A DNA stretch of 64,000 nucleotides from UBA1672 sp964587815 (GTDB lineage Bacteria > Pseudomonadota > Alphaproteobacteria > Micavibrionales > Micavibrionaceae), in the NCBI GenBank assembly GCA_964587815.1, contig CAZPMH010000010.1, positions 1-64,000 on the forward strand. The letters run 5' to 3'. Position numbers and translations under genes: made by a program. Below the pieces are notes generated by a model that saw only the letters and a list, made by a program, of their open reading frames with translations, made no database searches and had not been told where the DNA came from. Of this stretch, positions 17,015-25,571 are shown in pieces. Within the stretch, counting starts at the first letter, position 1; every line of letters begins with the position of its first letter.

Positions 17015-17903
17015 TCGTGCCGCCAAGATCAACATCCTGAACGCCGCGTTGTCTTAATTCCTGTATCGCCTGCCACAACAACAAGTGATGCGCGCATTTT
17101 TCGCGCCCCGTATCAGATGTATATCCAATTTGATAGGTTGCGGCAATTCCATGTTTCAAAACCACTATAGCGGCAATGGGTTCCCCGTCAAATATTGCAG
17201 TGGCTTGCAACATGTTTTTCCCACGGGAGAATGAGGCGAAAAGTTTCATCAGCGTTCTGAGCGATGCGCCGTCATAATTTTTTTGCTCTTTATCCTGCAC
17301 GTAGTTCTGTAGAAGCCATGCGAGATGCTCGCCGTCGTCGCTGATAATTGTTTTTAAGCCTGATTTTTCGGCCTTGCTAAGGGCATTGCGCCATTTCTTA
17401 CCCATATTCGCGCGGATATAGTCCGGATCGGGGCGTGTGTCGAGCCATATGGTTTGGTAGCCGTCGCGGGTCATGGATTTAAATCCGTGCTGCTGCATCA
17501 TGTTTCGATAGATTTGCGCATCGGGATATTCAGGAATGAAACGCATTTTTCGGCCGAAACGGCGCGGGTAATGGCGGGATAAGCTGTCCATAAACGTTGC
17601 GATGTTTTGCGGCGTTTCGTAGCCATCAAACCATAAAGGCCCGCGATCCAAGATGACCGCATGGACGGATTTTTTGAATATTCCTGCCTCTAACGTGCTG
17701 AACAGGCCTGCATGTTGGCCGCCGATGGTGATCATGCCAAGGCGTGGGCGTTGGTTGTTCAGTTGCGCCATGGCGGTGATGTAATCATAGGATTGTAGGA
17801 GATTGGCGCGTTTGATACGGCAATAGGCGCTGTGCCATTGGGCGGCGTTCACATCCCAATTGATGACATCTTGCTGTTGTTTTTTATTCAGTTTTTGGCG
17901 CAT
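16932..17903 (-). CDS. FemAB/BioF2-type GNAT acyltransferase
   Basis: A 323-residue protein with a double GNAT fold of the FemAB/Acetyltransf_6 type. Supporting features are a first-domain region with LDRGPLWFDG, the conserved KKWRNALSKAEKSGL, and a C-terminal HHLLLWQAIQELRQRGVQDV followed by LGGTNERDADGVRKFKEGLG, which is the family end motif. Relatives transfer amino acids or acyl groups onto peptidoglycan precursors or other envelope molecules. There is no signal peptide, so it acts in the cytoplasm or at the inner membrane face. Its 3' end overlaps the DUF3108 gene, which leads into glmU-glmS, consistent with envelope synthesis. The substrate is unknown. Confidence 0.75.
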   Translation of the reverse strand: MRQKLNKKQQQDVINWDVNAAQWHSAYCRIKRANLLQSYDYITAMAQLNNQRPRLGMITIGGQHAGLFSTLEAGIFKKSVHAVILDRGPLWFDGYETPQNIATFMDSLSRHYPRRFGRKMRFIPEYPDAQIYRNMMQQHGFKSMTRDGYQTIWLDTRPDPDYIRANMGKKWRNALSKAEKSGLKTIISDDGEHLAWLLQNYVQDKEQKNYDGASLRTLMKLFASFSRGKNMLQATAIFDGEPIAAIVVLKHGIAATYQIGYTSDTGREKCAHHLLLWQAIQELRQRGVQDVDLGGTNERDADGVRKFKEGLGGEKVETLGLYN

Positions 17904-17998
17904 ATGCGCTTGATTTTACTGTCTCTTCGTGTTGAATACTAGACATTGATTTAAAAAATTGAAATTTACGAAAAACGTCCAGACCGAGATAGGGAAAA

Positions 17999-18853
17999 AT
18001 GATGACTGACACTTATGATGCGCTTGAACAAACCATTAACGCCGCGTGGGAAAACCGTGCCGAAATCGGAGCGCACACAACAGGTGAACAGCGCGATGCA
18101 GTTTTAGAAGCCCTTAATCTTTTGGATGCGGGTCAGGTTCGTGTGGCTGCGCCTTCGGCTGACGGATGGGTTGTGCACCAATGGTTGAAAAAGGCTGTTC
18201 TTTTGTCGTTCCGTCTTAATCCTAATCACGTTATTTCTGGCGGCCCTGGTGATGCCACATGGTATGACAAGGTGGAGAGCAAATTTGCGGGCTGGACAGA
18301 TGAGATGTTTGCGCAGGCGGGTTTTCGCGCCGTGCCGAATGCGACGGTGCGTCATTCTTCGTTTATTGCGCCTGATGCGGTTTTGATGCCGTGTTTCATT
18401 AATGTCGGCGCATATGTCGGCGAAGGCACGATGATTGATACGTGGTCGACCGTCGGGTCTTGCGCGCAGATTGGTGCGAACTGCCATATTTCAGGTGGTG
18501 TCGGTATTGGCGGCGTGTTAGAGCCGTTGCAGGCTGAACCTGTTATTATTGAAGATAATGTTTTTATCGGAGCGCGATCTGAGGTTGCCGAGGGCGTTAT
18601 TGTTGAAGAGGGTTCGGTTATTTCCATGGGCGTTTTCCTTGGTGCATCGACCAAGGTGATTGATCGTGATACAGGAGAGATTTTCCAAGGGCGTGTGCCT
18701 GCGTACTCCGTTGTTATTCCGGGCACTTTACCATCGACAAAGACGTTGCCTGACGGATCGGCCGCACCGAGCCTTGCGTGCGCGGTGATTGTGAAGCGCG
18801 TTGATGAGCGGACACGTAGTAAAACGGGCGTGAACGAGCTGTTGCGTGCCTAA
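17999..18853 (+). CDS. dapD: 2,3,4,5-tetrahydropyridine-2,6-dicarboxylate N-succinyltransferase
   Basis: A 284-residue acyltransferase of the standard length. It transfers succinyl from succinyl-CoA to tetrahydrodipicolinate in the succinylase route to meso-DAP and lysine. The C-terminal left-handed beta-helix hexapeptide repeats are evident (GAYVGEGTMIDTWSTVGSCA, GGVGIGGVLEPLQ, VFIGARSEVAEGVIVEEG). The N-terminal helical domain includes VHQWLKKAVLLSFRL. Two adjacent ATG codons are possible starts. The pathway partner dapE is 1.1 kb downstream, separated by an HD-domain gene. Confidence 0.96.
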   Translation: MMTDTYDALEQTINAAWENRAEIGAHTTGEQRDAVLEALNLLDAGQVRVAAPSADGWVVHQWLKKAVLLSFRLNPNHVISGGPGDATWYDKVESKFAGWTDEMFAQAGFRAVPNATVRHSSFIAPDAVLMPCFINVGAYVGEGTMIDTWSTVGSCAQIGANCHISGGVGIGGVLEPLQAEPVIIEDNVFIGARSEVAEGVIVEEGSVISMGVFLGASTKVIDRDTGEIFQGRVPAYSVVIPGTLPSTKTLPDGSAAPSLACAVIVKRVDERTRSKTGVNELLRA

Positions 18854-18864
18854 TCATTCTCTAC

Positions 18865-18934
18865 ATTAGGGCGCCCTAATCTGTTTCCATATTCGGTTAT
18901 TTTGTTGTGGTTTTTTTCCGCAGTCTTTAGACTG
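18865..18934 (+). promoter_or_regulatory. Palindromes between dapD and the HD-domain gene
   Basis: Two perfect dyads stand in this short gap: ATTAGGGCGCCCTAAT (18865-18880, no loop) and CAGTCTTTAGACTG (18921-18934). A further weak stem TGTTG...CAACA (18933-18953) precedes the ribosome site AGAGGA. The first lies 12 bases after the dapD stop and could serve as a protein-binding site; its short U-less 3' flank makes it a poor intrinsic terminator. The second lies where a promoter or leader of the next gene is expected. Function is unassigned. Confidence 0.35.
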
Positions 18935-18966
18935 TTGTCACGTTTAAACAACAGAGGATAACAGCC

Positions 18967-19911
18967 TTGAACGAGCATGTTGGGACATTCGGTAACCTTT
19001 CCGATGGCGGGGCGCCATTGGGCTTGTGCGAGAGCCTTTGTGAAAGCGGGCTTTTCGAGAGTGAAGGCGATGTTATTGAGAATTATGACGCGCTGGCCGA
19101 TATGTGCCGTGATTACCTTGAGAGCAAAGGCTACACGCGTGCGGCCTATATGATGGATATTGTTATCGAATTAAAGAACGGTGAATATCGTGATGATGAC
19201 ATGACGCCTTCTGCCGTTCACGAACTTACTCAATTTATTTGGATGACGAGCCTGATTGAAGACGGACTGGAGATTGATCATCCAGAAGGCGCGATGATTA
19301 ACGTGCTCGCCCATGATTTGGGCGAAGAGTTTGGCATGACCCCTCAGGATTTAATTGATATGGTCACGGCCGGTGGGACGATACCGCGCGAAAATTTTCC
19401 CGAAGGGATGGGGCGCAGTCATGATGCGCTGTCGAAATATTACGATAACCGTAAGGAAGAAAAAAAGGACAACGACGTTGCCTTTACTGAGATCGCTCAT
19501 GACAGAACTGCGTCATATGTCAAGGTAATCGACCGATTGCACAATGTCATTTCCATGGCGGGTGTTCGTGATGAACAACGCGCAGGGCGATATCTGGACA
19601 GCACAGAAGATAATTTTGTGACCAAGATTTACGATTTCTCCTATGATGCGCACCCTGATCAAGCGCCCATATATGACAGTGTTCTAGGCATGTTAAATGC
19701 GGCAACGCGTATAGTCGATTTGCACTATAATGTGGATGATGAGTTTCCCGTAGATGACGATATCGAAGATATGATGCCGGAGCGTGGTTTTAAGAATTTA
19801 CCCCGTGGTTTGCACCCCCTGCATATTGTTGCCGATCGCACTTATGCTCTTCAACCTGAACGGTTTGGCCCGCCAGACGCGGCTGATACGGATGACTATG
19901 ATATGCCCTAA
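18967..19911 (+). CDS. RelA/SpoT-type HD-domain protein (putative small alarmone hydrolase)
   Basis: A 314-residue protein with an HD hydrolase pattern resembling the ppGpp-hydrolase half of RelA/SpoT: H85 in SAVHELTQF, H116-D117 followed by E120-E121 in LAHDLGEEFGMT (compare HDxxED), and D189 in VKVIDRLHN (compare VKLADRLHN). There is no synthetase domain or TGS/ACT tail, so it resembles single-domain MESH1-like hydrolases, with an acidic N-terminal extension of about 40 residues. It uses a TTG start; AGAGGA stands upstream and the next in-frame ATG codons fall inside the conserved part. It lies between dapD and dapE on the same strand. Hydrolysis of (p)ppGpp or another nucleotide is inferred from motifs only. 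Confidence 0.62.
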   Translation: MNEHVGTFGNLSDGGAPLGLCESLCESGLFESEGDVIENYDALADMCRDYLESKGYTRAAYMMDIVIELKNGEYRDDDMTPSAVHELTQFIWMTSLIEDGLEIDHPEGAMINVLAHDLGEEFGMTPQDLIDMVTAGGTIPRENFPEGMGRSHDALSKYYDNRKEEKKDNDVAFTEIAHDRTASYVKVIDRLHNVISMAGVRDEQRAGRYLDSTEDNFVTKIYDFSYDAHPDQAPIYDSVLGMLNAATRIVDLHYNVDDEFPVDDDIEDMMPERGFKNLPRGLHPLHIVADRTYALQPERFGPPDAADTDDYDMP

Positions 19912-19953
19912 AAACGGGTGACATATGTTTTTTTTCGCTCTACACTGCGCGGC

Positions 19954-21090
19954 ATGTCTTATGATGTGATTGATTTAACAAAAGCCCTTATTGCCTGCCC
20001 TTCTGTTACGCCGACAGATGCGGGCGCGCTTGTTCTTTTGGAAGAAAAGCTGACTGCGCTCGGTTTTACCTGTTATCGCCTTCCCTTTGGTGAGGGTGAG
20101 GATGCCGTGCCGAATTTGTTTGCACGCCTTGGTGCATCCGCGCCGCATATTTGTTATGGCGGGCATACGGATGTTGTGCCGCCGGGGCCTGAAGATCAAT
20201 GGACGTACGGGCCGTTTAACCCGCATATTGAAGATGGCGTTTTATACGGGCGCGGGGCGAGTGATATGAAAGGCTCGGTCGCGGCGTTTGTTGCGGCTGT
20301 TGCGTCTTATCTGGACAGTGCGGAGCCGAAAGGATCGATCAGTTTGCTGATTACGGGTGATGAGGAAGGACCCGCGGTGAACGGCACGGTTAAGGTTCTT
20401 AAATGGATGGAAGAGAATGGCCATATTCCCGATGTTGCGCTTGTCGGTGAGCCGACCAACCCCGATCATTTGGGGCAGCAAATTAAAATCGGGCGGCGCG
20501 GATCACTGAGCGGGCGATTAGAGGTCTCAGGCAAGCAAGGGCATGTTGCCTATCAGCATCTGGCGGATAATCCCCTGCCGCGATTGGTTAAGATGCTTGA
20601 TGCGCTGTGCGGGTATGAATTTGATAACGGCACGGATTTTTTCGTGCCGAGCAATCTGGAAGTGACCAGCATTGATGTCGGGAACACAGCGGATAATGTT
20701 ATTCCCGATAAGGGGCGCGCGACATTTAATGTGCGGTTTAATGACACATGGACAAGCGAAAGTCTGGAGGCGAAAATTCGTGACATATTGGATGGTTGCG
20801 AGGGTGATTACAGCCTGACCACAACGTGCGGCGCGGAAAGTTTTATGACGCAGCCCGGGCACTGGTCGGATGTTGTGCGCGATGCCGTGAAAGATGTGAC
20901 AGGCAAGGTTGCAGATTTTACCACAACTGGCGGCACGTCAGATGCGCGCTTTATGTCTCAATATTGTGAAGTGGTGGAATTTGGCGGCATTAACGCCACG
21001 ATCCACCAAATTAACGAGAATGCGAAGGTTTCTGATCTGCAGGAGCTGACGCAGATTTTTGAGCGGATTTTGCAGCGTTATTTTAGCTAG
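19954..21090 (+). CDS. dapE: Succinyl-diaminopimelate desuccinylase
   Basis: A 378-residue M20 metallopeptidase-family enzyme that removes succinate from N-succinyl-LL-DAP. The N-terminus ALIACPSVTPTDAGAL is the DapE signature. Zinc-site motifs are YGGHTDVVPPG and DMKG, the catalytic-site LLITGDEEGPA, and TTGGTSDARF near the C-terminus. I placed the start at the ATG at 19954 because the family N-terminus begins there. A GTG twelve codons earlier keeps the frame open but adds a non-conserved segment. It converges on the PRC-barrel gene, with a 16-base gap. Confidence 0.95.
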   Translation: MSYDVIDLTKALIACPSVTPTDAGALVLLEEKLTALGFTCYRLPFGEGEDAVPNLFARLGASAPHICYGGHTDVVPPGPEDQWTYGPFNPHIEDGVLYGRGASDMKGSVAAFVAAVASYLDSAEPKGSISLLITGDEEGPAVNGTVKVLKWMEENGHIPDVALVGEPTNPDHLGQQIKIGRRGSLSGRLEVSGKQGHVAYQHLADNPLPRLVKMLDALCGYEFDNGTDFFVPSNLEVTSIDVGNTADNVIPDKGRATFNVRFNDTWTSESLEAKIRDILDGCEGDYSLTTTCGAESFMTQPGHWSDVVRDAVKDVTGKVADFTTTGGTSDARFMSQYCEVVEFGGINATIHQINENAKVSDLQELTQIFERILQRYFS

Positions 21091-21106
21091 CGCTTTGTGC
21101 CTGCTT

Positions 21107-21832
21107 TTAATCTTCTTCGACGTAATCGAACAGCGAATCTGCAAACTCAGCCTTTAAATTAACTTCATATCTTTGCCCGCTTCCGTCAAATGTGAACGCA
21201 TCAAACGGAACGGCAACGCCTTTGCGCCTGATTGTGCCGCGGCTGATCGTAAGGTGCAGCGCCTGAACGAACAGTGTGTCTTCAGTAAAAAGCACATCTG
21301 AAATTTCTGCGAAATTATGCGCGCCTTTTGTCGAGACATCACGACCAAGCAGGTTTTTAAGACTGATAATACCGTTTTCTGCGCCTGCCGCGGTTTGAAT
21401 ACCGTTCAGCAAGGTGGGTAGATTATCGATCAGATCTTCTTCGCGTTGCGCTAATTTATATGACGTGCCGACGGGCTTGATGTCATATTCGATGAAGTTC
21501 AACGGTTTTGTTCCACGCAAACGCAAATCTTCAAAGGTTGCGCTTAAAACAACAACAGGCCCTTGCGTGTCGATCAGCACGTCTTCAACTTCGCCGATAT
21601 CGCGGTTGGTTTGATCTAAAATGCCGCGTTCCAGCACATCTTCGGCTTGCTTAAGCTTCGGGTTCTGCAACGGCTTGATGCGGTTGAGACCTCTTAGATC
21701 ACGTTCGAATTTCGCGATGGCAATTTTTTGCTTTTGCGCCTCCGCGTTTGCGCTTTCCGCCTGCGCTCCACTGCTCGGCGTTAGGATTAGCGCGCCGCAT
21801 AGCATGGTTATGATCATCAAAATATTTCGCAT
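21107..21832 (-). CDS. Exported PRC-barrel-like protein
   Basis: A 241-residue protein. Residues 1-25 form a signal peptide (hydrophobic ILMIITMLCGALIL, ending AQA). The mature part has two stretches that look like PRC-barrel beta units: LDQTNRDIGEVEDVLIDTQG followed by VVVLSA, and LLGRDVSTKGAHNFAEISDV followed by a strand. PRC-barrels occur in RimM, photosystem and envelope proteins. It starts one base after truA ends, so it is the tail of the rmuC-def-fmt-truA cluster. I do not know its function. Confidence 0.65.
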   Translation of the reverse strand: MRNILMIITMLCGALILTPSSGAQAESANAEAQKQKIAIAKFERDLRGLNRIKPLQNPKLKQAEDVLERGILDQTNRDIGEVEDVLIDTQGPVVVLSATFEDLRLRGTKPLNFIEYDIKPVGTSYKLAQREEDLIDNLPTLLNGIQTAAGAENGIISLKNLLGRDVSTKGAHNFAEISDVLFTEDTLFVQALHLTISRGTIRRKGVAVPFDAFTFDGSGQRYEVNLKAEFADSLFDYVEED

Positions 21833-21833
21833 A

Positions 21834-22628
21834 TCAATTCGCCTTTTTTGCTTCCTTCGGGTAGTCGACGCGGATTAAATATAGCCCGTCTGACGGTGCG
21901 GTCGGGCCGCCCTTTGTTCTGTCTTTTTGTTCCAGAGCGGTTTTTACGTCCTCGGGCGACCATTTTTCTAAACCAACCAACGATAATGTGCCGACAATGT
22001 TCCGTACCTGATGGTGGAGGAATGATTTTCCTTCGGCCTCGATCAGGATCTCGATCCCACCGCATGTGTCATATTCCCTAGCGGTAATATCCAACCTGTC
22101 GAGTGTTTTGACGGGGGATTGCGCCTGACATTCAGAGTCGCGGAAGGTTGTGAAGTCATGGTTGCCGAGCAGATATTTTGCGCCATCCTGCATCGCCGCG
22201 ACGTTTAGCGGCTTTCCGATATGCCACACAAGGCCGCGCTCGAGTGCGGGGACGGCGGCGCGGTTGATAATGCGATATTGATAGAGTTTGTTGGTGGCGT
22301 CAAAGCGGGCGTGAAACTCAGCATGTGTTTGTTCCACATCCAAAATCGTGATGGGTTGCGGGCGCAAATGGGCATTGATGGCTTTTGTAATGGCGTAGCC
22401 GTCCATCGGTTTGGAGAATTCGGCCAAATCGACGTGGAACATTTGGCCACGCGCGTGGACGCCTGCATCTGTGCGGCCTGCAACCGTGATTGTTACATCT
22501 TGGCCTGAGAATCCATGAATTGCTTCCTCGATGCTTTGCTGGATGGAGGGGACATCGTTCTGGCGTTGCCACCCCGCGTAATCCGTGCCGCGATATTCGA
22601 CCGTTATTTTGTAGCGGGCCAGGGTCAT
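21834..22628 (-). CDS. truA: tRNA pseudouridine(38-40) synthase
   Basis: A 264-residue enzyme that isomerises uridines at positions 38-40 of tRNA anticodon arms. It starts RYKITVEYRGTDYAGWQRQ, has the catalytic aspartate in VAGRTDAGVHARGQ, and the later motifs SFLHHQVRNIVGTL and APSDGLYLIRVDYP. The ATG at 22628 overlaps the fmt stop (ATGA), and the family N-terminus begins there, although the frame stays open 35 codons upstream into fmt. The cluster order is def-fmt-truA. Confidence 0.95.
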   Translation of the reverse strand: MTLARYKITVEYRGTDYAGWQRQNDVPSIQQSIEEAIHGFSGQDVTITVAGRTDAGVHARGQMFHVDLAEFSKPMDGYAITKAINAHLRPQPITILDVEQTHAEFHARFDATNKLYQYRIINRAAVPALERGLVWHIGKPLNVAAMQDGAKYLLGNHDFTTFRDSECQAQSPVKTLDRLDITAREYDTCGGIEILIEAEGKSFLHHQVRNIVGTLSLVGLEKWSPEDVKTALEQKDRTKGGPTAPSDGLYLIRVDYPKEAKKAN

Positions 22629-23545
22629 GATTCGACCTTTAGATATCCGCCGTTGACCGCCGATGCGAAATCCATCGCTTTTTTGCCTTCGGGTTGAAGC
22701 GTGACGAGTTTGAGCGCTGTGCCCTGCCCGCATGTGATGATGCCGTTTTTATCTAACGTGTTTTGCGGCGTGCCTTTTACGGGTTCGGCCTTTAGGATTT
22801 TAAAGCGTTTGCCCTGAATTTCCGCCCAGACTCCCGGCCAGGGATTCAGTGCACGGATTTGTGCGTCGATTTCCTGCGCTGTGTTGCTCCAATCGACGAT
22901 GCCGTCTGATTTTTTTAAAAGCGGCGCGTAGGTTGATTGCTGATCATCTTGCGGTTCGGCTTCGGGCTTGCCGTTTTCTGCAATGTCGTTCAGCACGTCC
23001 AGCGTAAGTTGCGCGCCCGTATCGGCGAGATGATCATGGAGTTCTGAGGCGGTTATTGTCTTTGATAACTCGATTTCGCCCTTTTTAATCATGCCGCCTG
23101 TGTCCAGTCCTTCATCCATTTGCATGATGGTTACGCCTGATTTCTCATCGCCCTTCCAGATGGCGTGCTGGATGGGGGACGCGCCGCGCCAACGGGGCAG
23201 CAAAGAGGCATGAACGTTTAAGCAGCCGAATTTCGGGGCCTCTAAAACGGCCTTAGGCAGTAATAACCCGTACGCCGCGACCACGGCGATATCTGCGTTG
23301 TGATTGGTAAATTTTTCTTGCTCTTCCGCGCTTTTCAGGCTTTTGGGCGTGAATACGGGAATATTTCCTGCTTCTGCCCTTTCATGGACGCGGGATTTTT
23401 TTTCCTTATGTCCGCGGCCTTTTGGTCTTGGCGGTTGGGAGTAGACGGCGATGACATTGTGTTCGCTGTCGATCAGCGCATCGAGCGTGCTTCGCGCGAA
23501 ATCAGGCGTTCCCATGAAAATGATATTTAGCGGTTTTGTTGTCAT
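22625..23545 (-). CDS. fmt: Methionyl-tRNA formyltransferase
   Basis: A 306-residue enzyme that formylates initiator Met-tRNA with 10-formyl-THF. Visible motifs are IIFMGTPDFARSTLDAL, YSQPPRPKGRGHKE, the active-site region LNVHASLLPRWRGASPIQ with its N-x-H pattern, and the C-terminal tRNA-binding domain beginning QIRALNPWPGVWAE. It lies 22 bases downstream of def, which removes the formyl group from finished proteins, the classic def-fmt pairing. Confidence 0.96.
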   Translation of the reverse strand: MTTKPLNIIFMGTPDFARSTLDALIDSEHNVIAVYSQPPRPKGRGHKEKKSRVHERAEAGNIPVFTPKSLKSAEEQEKFTNHNADIAVVAAYGLLLPKAVLEAPKFGCLNVHASLLPRWRGASPIQHAIWKGDEKSGVTIMQMDEGLDTGGMIKKGEIELSKTITASELHDHLADTGAQLTLDVLNDIAENGKPEAEPQDDQQSTYAPLLKKSDGIVDWSNTAQEIDAQIRALNPWPGVWAEIQGKRFKILKAEPVKGTPQNTLDKNGIITCGQGTALKLVTLQPEGKKAMDFASAVNGGYLKVES

Positions 23546-23567
23546 GTTTTCTGACCTTTTTATCGCG

Positions 23568-24089
23568 CTAGAGCAGGTTTTGTTTTTTGAGCTTTGCGAC
23601 TTTTTTCAAGATCATGTTGCGTTTGAGCGATGATAGGTAATCAACAAACAAAACGCCGTTTAGGTGATCAATTTCATGTTGAACGCAATGGGAGAGCAGC
23701 CCTTCGGCCTCCAATTCGGCTTGCTTGCCGTTATAGTCCAGATATTTCACGCGGACGATTGCGGGGCGCTCGACATCGGCGTGCTGTTTGGGGATGGAGA
23801 GGCATCCTTCTTGCATCACGCTCATTTCTTCGGATTCATGGATGATTTCGGGGTTCGCCATGAAGATCGGGTTTGGCTCTTCGTCTTCATCGCGGTTCGA
23901 TAAATCCATCACCAGAACGCGGTTGAGCAGACTGACCTGATTGGCGGCGAGGCCGATGCCGGGCGCGTCATACATGGCCTGCAGCATGCCGTCCATCTGT
24001 GCGCGGATTTTATCGTCGACCTTGTCAACGGGCTGGGCGACCTGCTTTAAAACGGGGTCGGGGACTGTGATAATATCGTAGTTTTCCAT
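23568..24089 (-). CDS. def: Peptide deformylase
   Basis: A 173-residue metalloenzyme that removes the N-formyl group from nascent proteins. All three family motifs are present: GIGLAANQV (motif 1), EGCLSIP with the metal-binding Cys (motif 2) and QHEIDHLNG with the HExxH metal site (motif 3). Normal length and ends are seen. It sits between rmuC (39 bases upstream) and fmt on the same strand. Confidence 0.97.
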   Translation of the reverse strand: MENYDIITVPDPVLKQVAQPVDKVDDKIRAQMDGMLQAMYDAPGIGLAANQVSLLNRVLVMDLSNRDEDEEPNPIFMANPEIIHESEEMSVMQEGCLSIPKQHADVERPAIVRVKYLDYNGKQAELEAEGLLSHCVQHEIDHLNGVLFVDYLSSLKRNMILKKVAKLKKQNLL

Positions 24090-24128
24090 GTACGTACGGA
24101 TAAGCGTTTTTGCCTGTCAGGTCAAGGT

Positions 24129-25520
24129 TTAAGCGGCCTTGTTCTTCTGCTCTATGGCTTTTGCCGTTCCGTCTGTGTCTTCACCTGCCGCGTCGATCAG
24201 GTCGGGGGGGAGAGATTTTGAGGTTTTCGCGCCTAACTCTTTCAGCTTTTCCGTTTTACTGAGGATATTGCCGCGACCTGTGGAGAGTTTGTTTAACGCC
24301 TTATCGAAGGTTTTTTGCGTTGTGTCCATTTGGCGGCCGAGTGCCTGCATATCAGTCACGAAACCTTCGATTTTATCGTAGAGAAGCCCGCCCTCGCGTG
24401 CGATTTCCTGTGCGTTTTTATTTTGCAGTTCCAAACGCCAGACGGAGGCCACGGTTTTCAGCGTTGCAAATAATGTGGTCGGGCAGACGAGGATAACCTT
24501 CTTGCCCCACGCATAGTTTTGTATCTCAGGGTCCTCTTGCACGGCGAGGATGTATGCCGCCTCAATTGGCACAAACATCAAAACAAAATCAGGCGTGCCG
24601 AGCTTTTCCGTTGTTTGGTAGCGGCGTTCTTCTAAATCGTTCACGTGCTTTTTCACGGAATTTAAGAAATCTTTGAGATGGCGTGCGCGTATGTCTTCCT
24701 GATCTTCGGAAAAGAAACGTTCGTAGTGAGTTAGGGAGACTTTTGAATCGATAATAACATGCTTGTTTTCAGGCAAGTTTACAATCACATCAGGCTTTTG
24801 AAGTTTTCCTTCGTCGTTGCGCATGGCTAGTCCGCCGCCCTGCACGGTGTAGTCGGTGTTTTTGCGCAGGCCGGAATCTTCCAAGATACGCTCTAAGATT
24901 ACCTCGCCCCAGTTCCCCTGCGCCTTATTATCGCCTTTGAGGGCATTGGTGAGGTCTTCGGCCTGCAGGCGCATTTTTTCATTTACATCAACGATGCTTT
25001 TAATCTGTTCTTTTAAGGAGAATTGTTCTTTGGCTTGGTTGCCGAAGGATTCATTGACCTTCTTTTCAAAGTCCTGCAATTTTTCCTGCAACGGATTTAA
25101 AAGCGTACCAAGGCTTTCTTTCGATTGACGTTTGAAGGCCTCGTTTTTTTCATCGAAAATTTTATGGGAGAGGTTTTCGAACTTGCCGATCAGCATTTCC
25201 TCCATTTGCGTGCGCTCTTCTTTGCTGCGTTCAATCTGCTGTAGGAAGGCTTTCTTTTCGGTTTCGTTTCGTACGGCATCTTCGCGCGCAGTGCGCAGAG
25301 CATCGTGCAGTTCATCGGTTTCCTGCTGCAGCGCATCAGCCATATCTTTAAATTGAGCGGCGCGCGCATCAGCCAGTGCGATTTTGCCGCTGTTTTTCTG
25401 GCGCAAGAACAACATGATGACCGACATACACATCACCGCCACCAGCGCACCGATGATCGCGTAAAGCGTTTCGATATCAATGTAGGGTGAATTTATCTGT
25501 TGGTGTAGTTGCTCTATCAT
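24129..25520 (-). CDS. rmuC: RmuC family DNA recombination protein
   Basis: A 463-residue protein. An N-terminal membrane anchor (about residues 22-43, ALVAVMCMSVIMLFLRQ) is followed by a long coiled coil (about 45-190) and the RmuC nuclease-like domain with GNWGEVILERILEDSGL, KPDVIVNLPENKHVIIDSKVSL split over two strands, and FVPIEAAYILA. RmuC limits inversion of short repeats in E. coli and is related to restriction-endonuclease folds; it has also been tied to phage/plasmid DNA exclusion in some contexts. It is the first gene of rmuC-def-fmt-truA and diverges from the prepilin-like gene. Confidence 0.92.
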   Translation of the reverse strand: MIEQLHQQINSPYIDIETLYAIIGALVAVMCMSVIMLFLRQKNSGKIALADARAAQFKDMADALQQETDELHDALRTAREDAVRNETEKKAFLQQIERSKEERTQMEEMLIGKFENLSHKIFDEKNEAFKRQSKESLGTLLNPLQEKLQDFEKKVNESFGNQAKEQFSLKEQIKSIVDVNEKMRLQAEDLTNALKGDNKAQGNWGEVILERILEDSGLRKNTDYTVQGGGLAMRNDEGKLQKPDVIVNLPENKHVIIDSKVSLTHYERFFSEDQEDIRARHLKDFLNSVKKHVNDLEERRYQTTEKLGTPDFVLMFVPIEAAYILAVQEDPEIQNYAWGKKVILVCPTTLFATLKTVASVWRLELQNKNAQEIAREGGLLYDKIEGFVTDMQALGRQMDTTQKTFDKALNKLSTGRGNILSKTEKLKELGAKTSKSLPPDLIDAAGEDTDGTAKAIEQKNKAA

Positions 25521-25571
25521 CGCGAATCTTTCTGGTCTATAATTTTACGACTATAGGGGAAAACGCACCAA

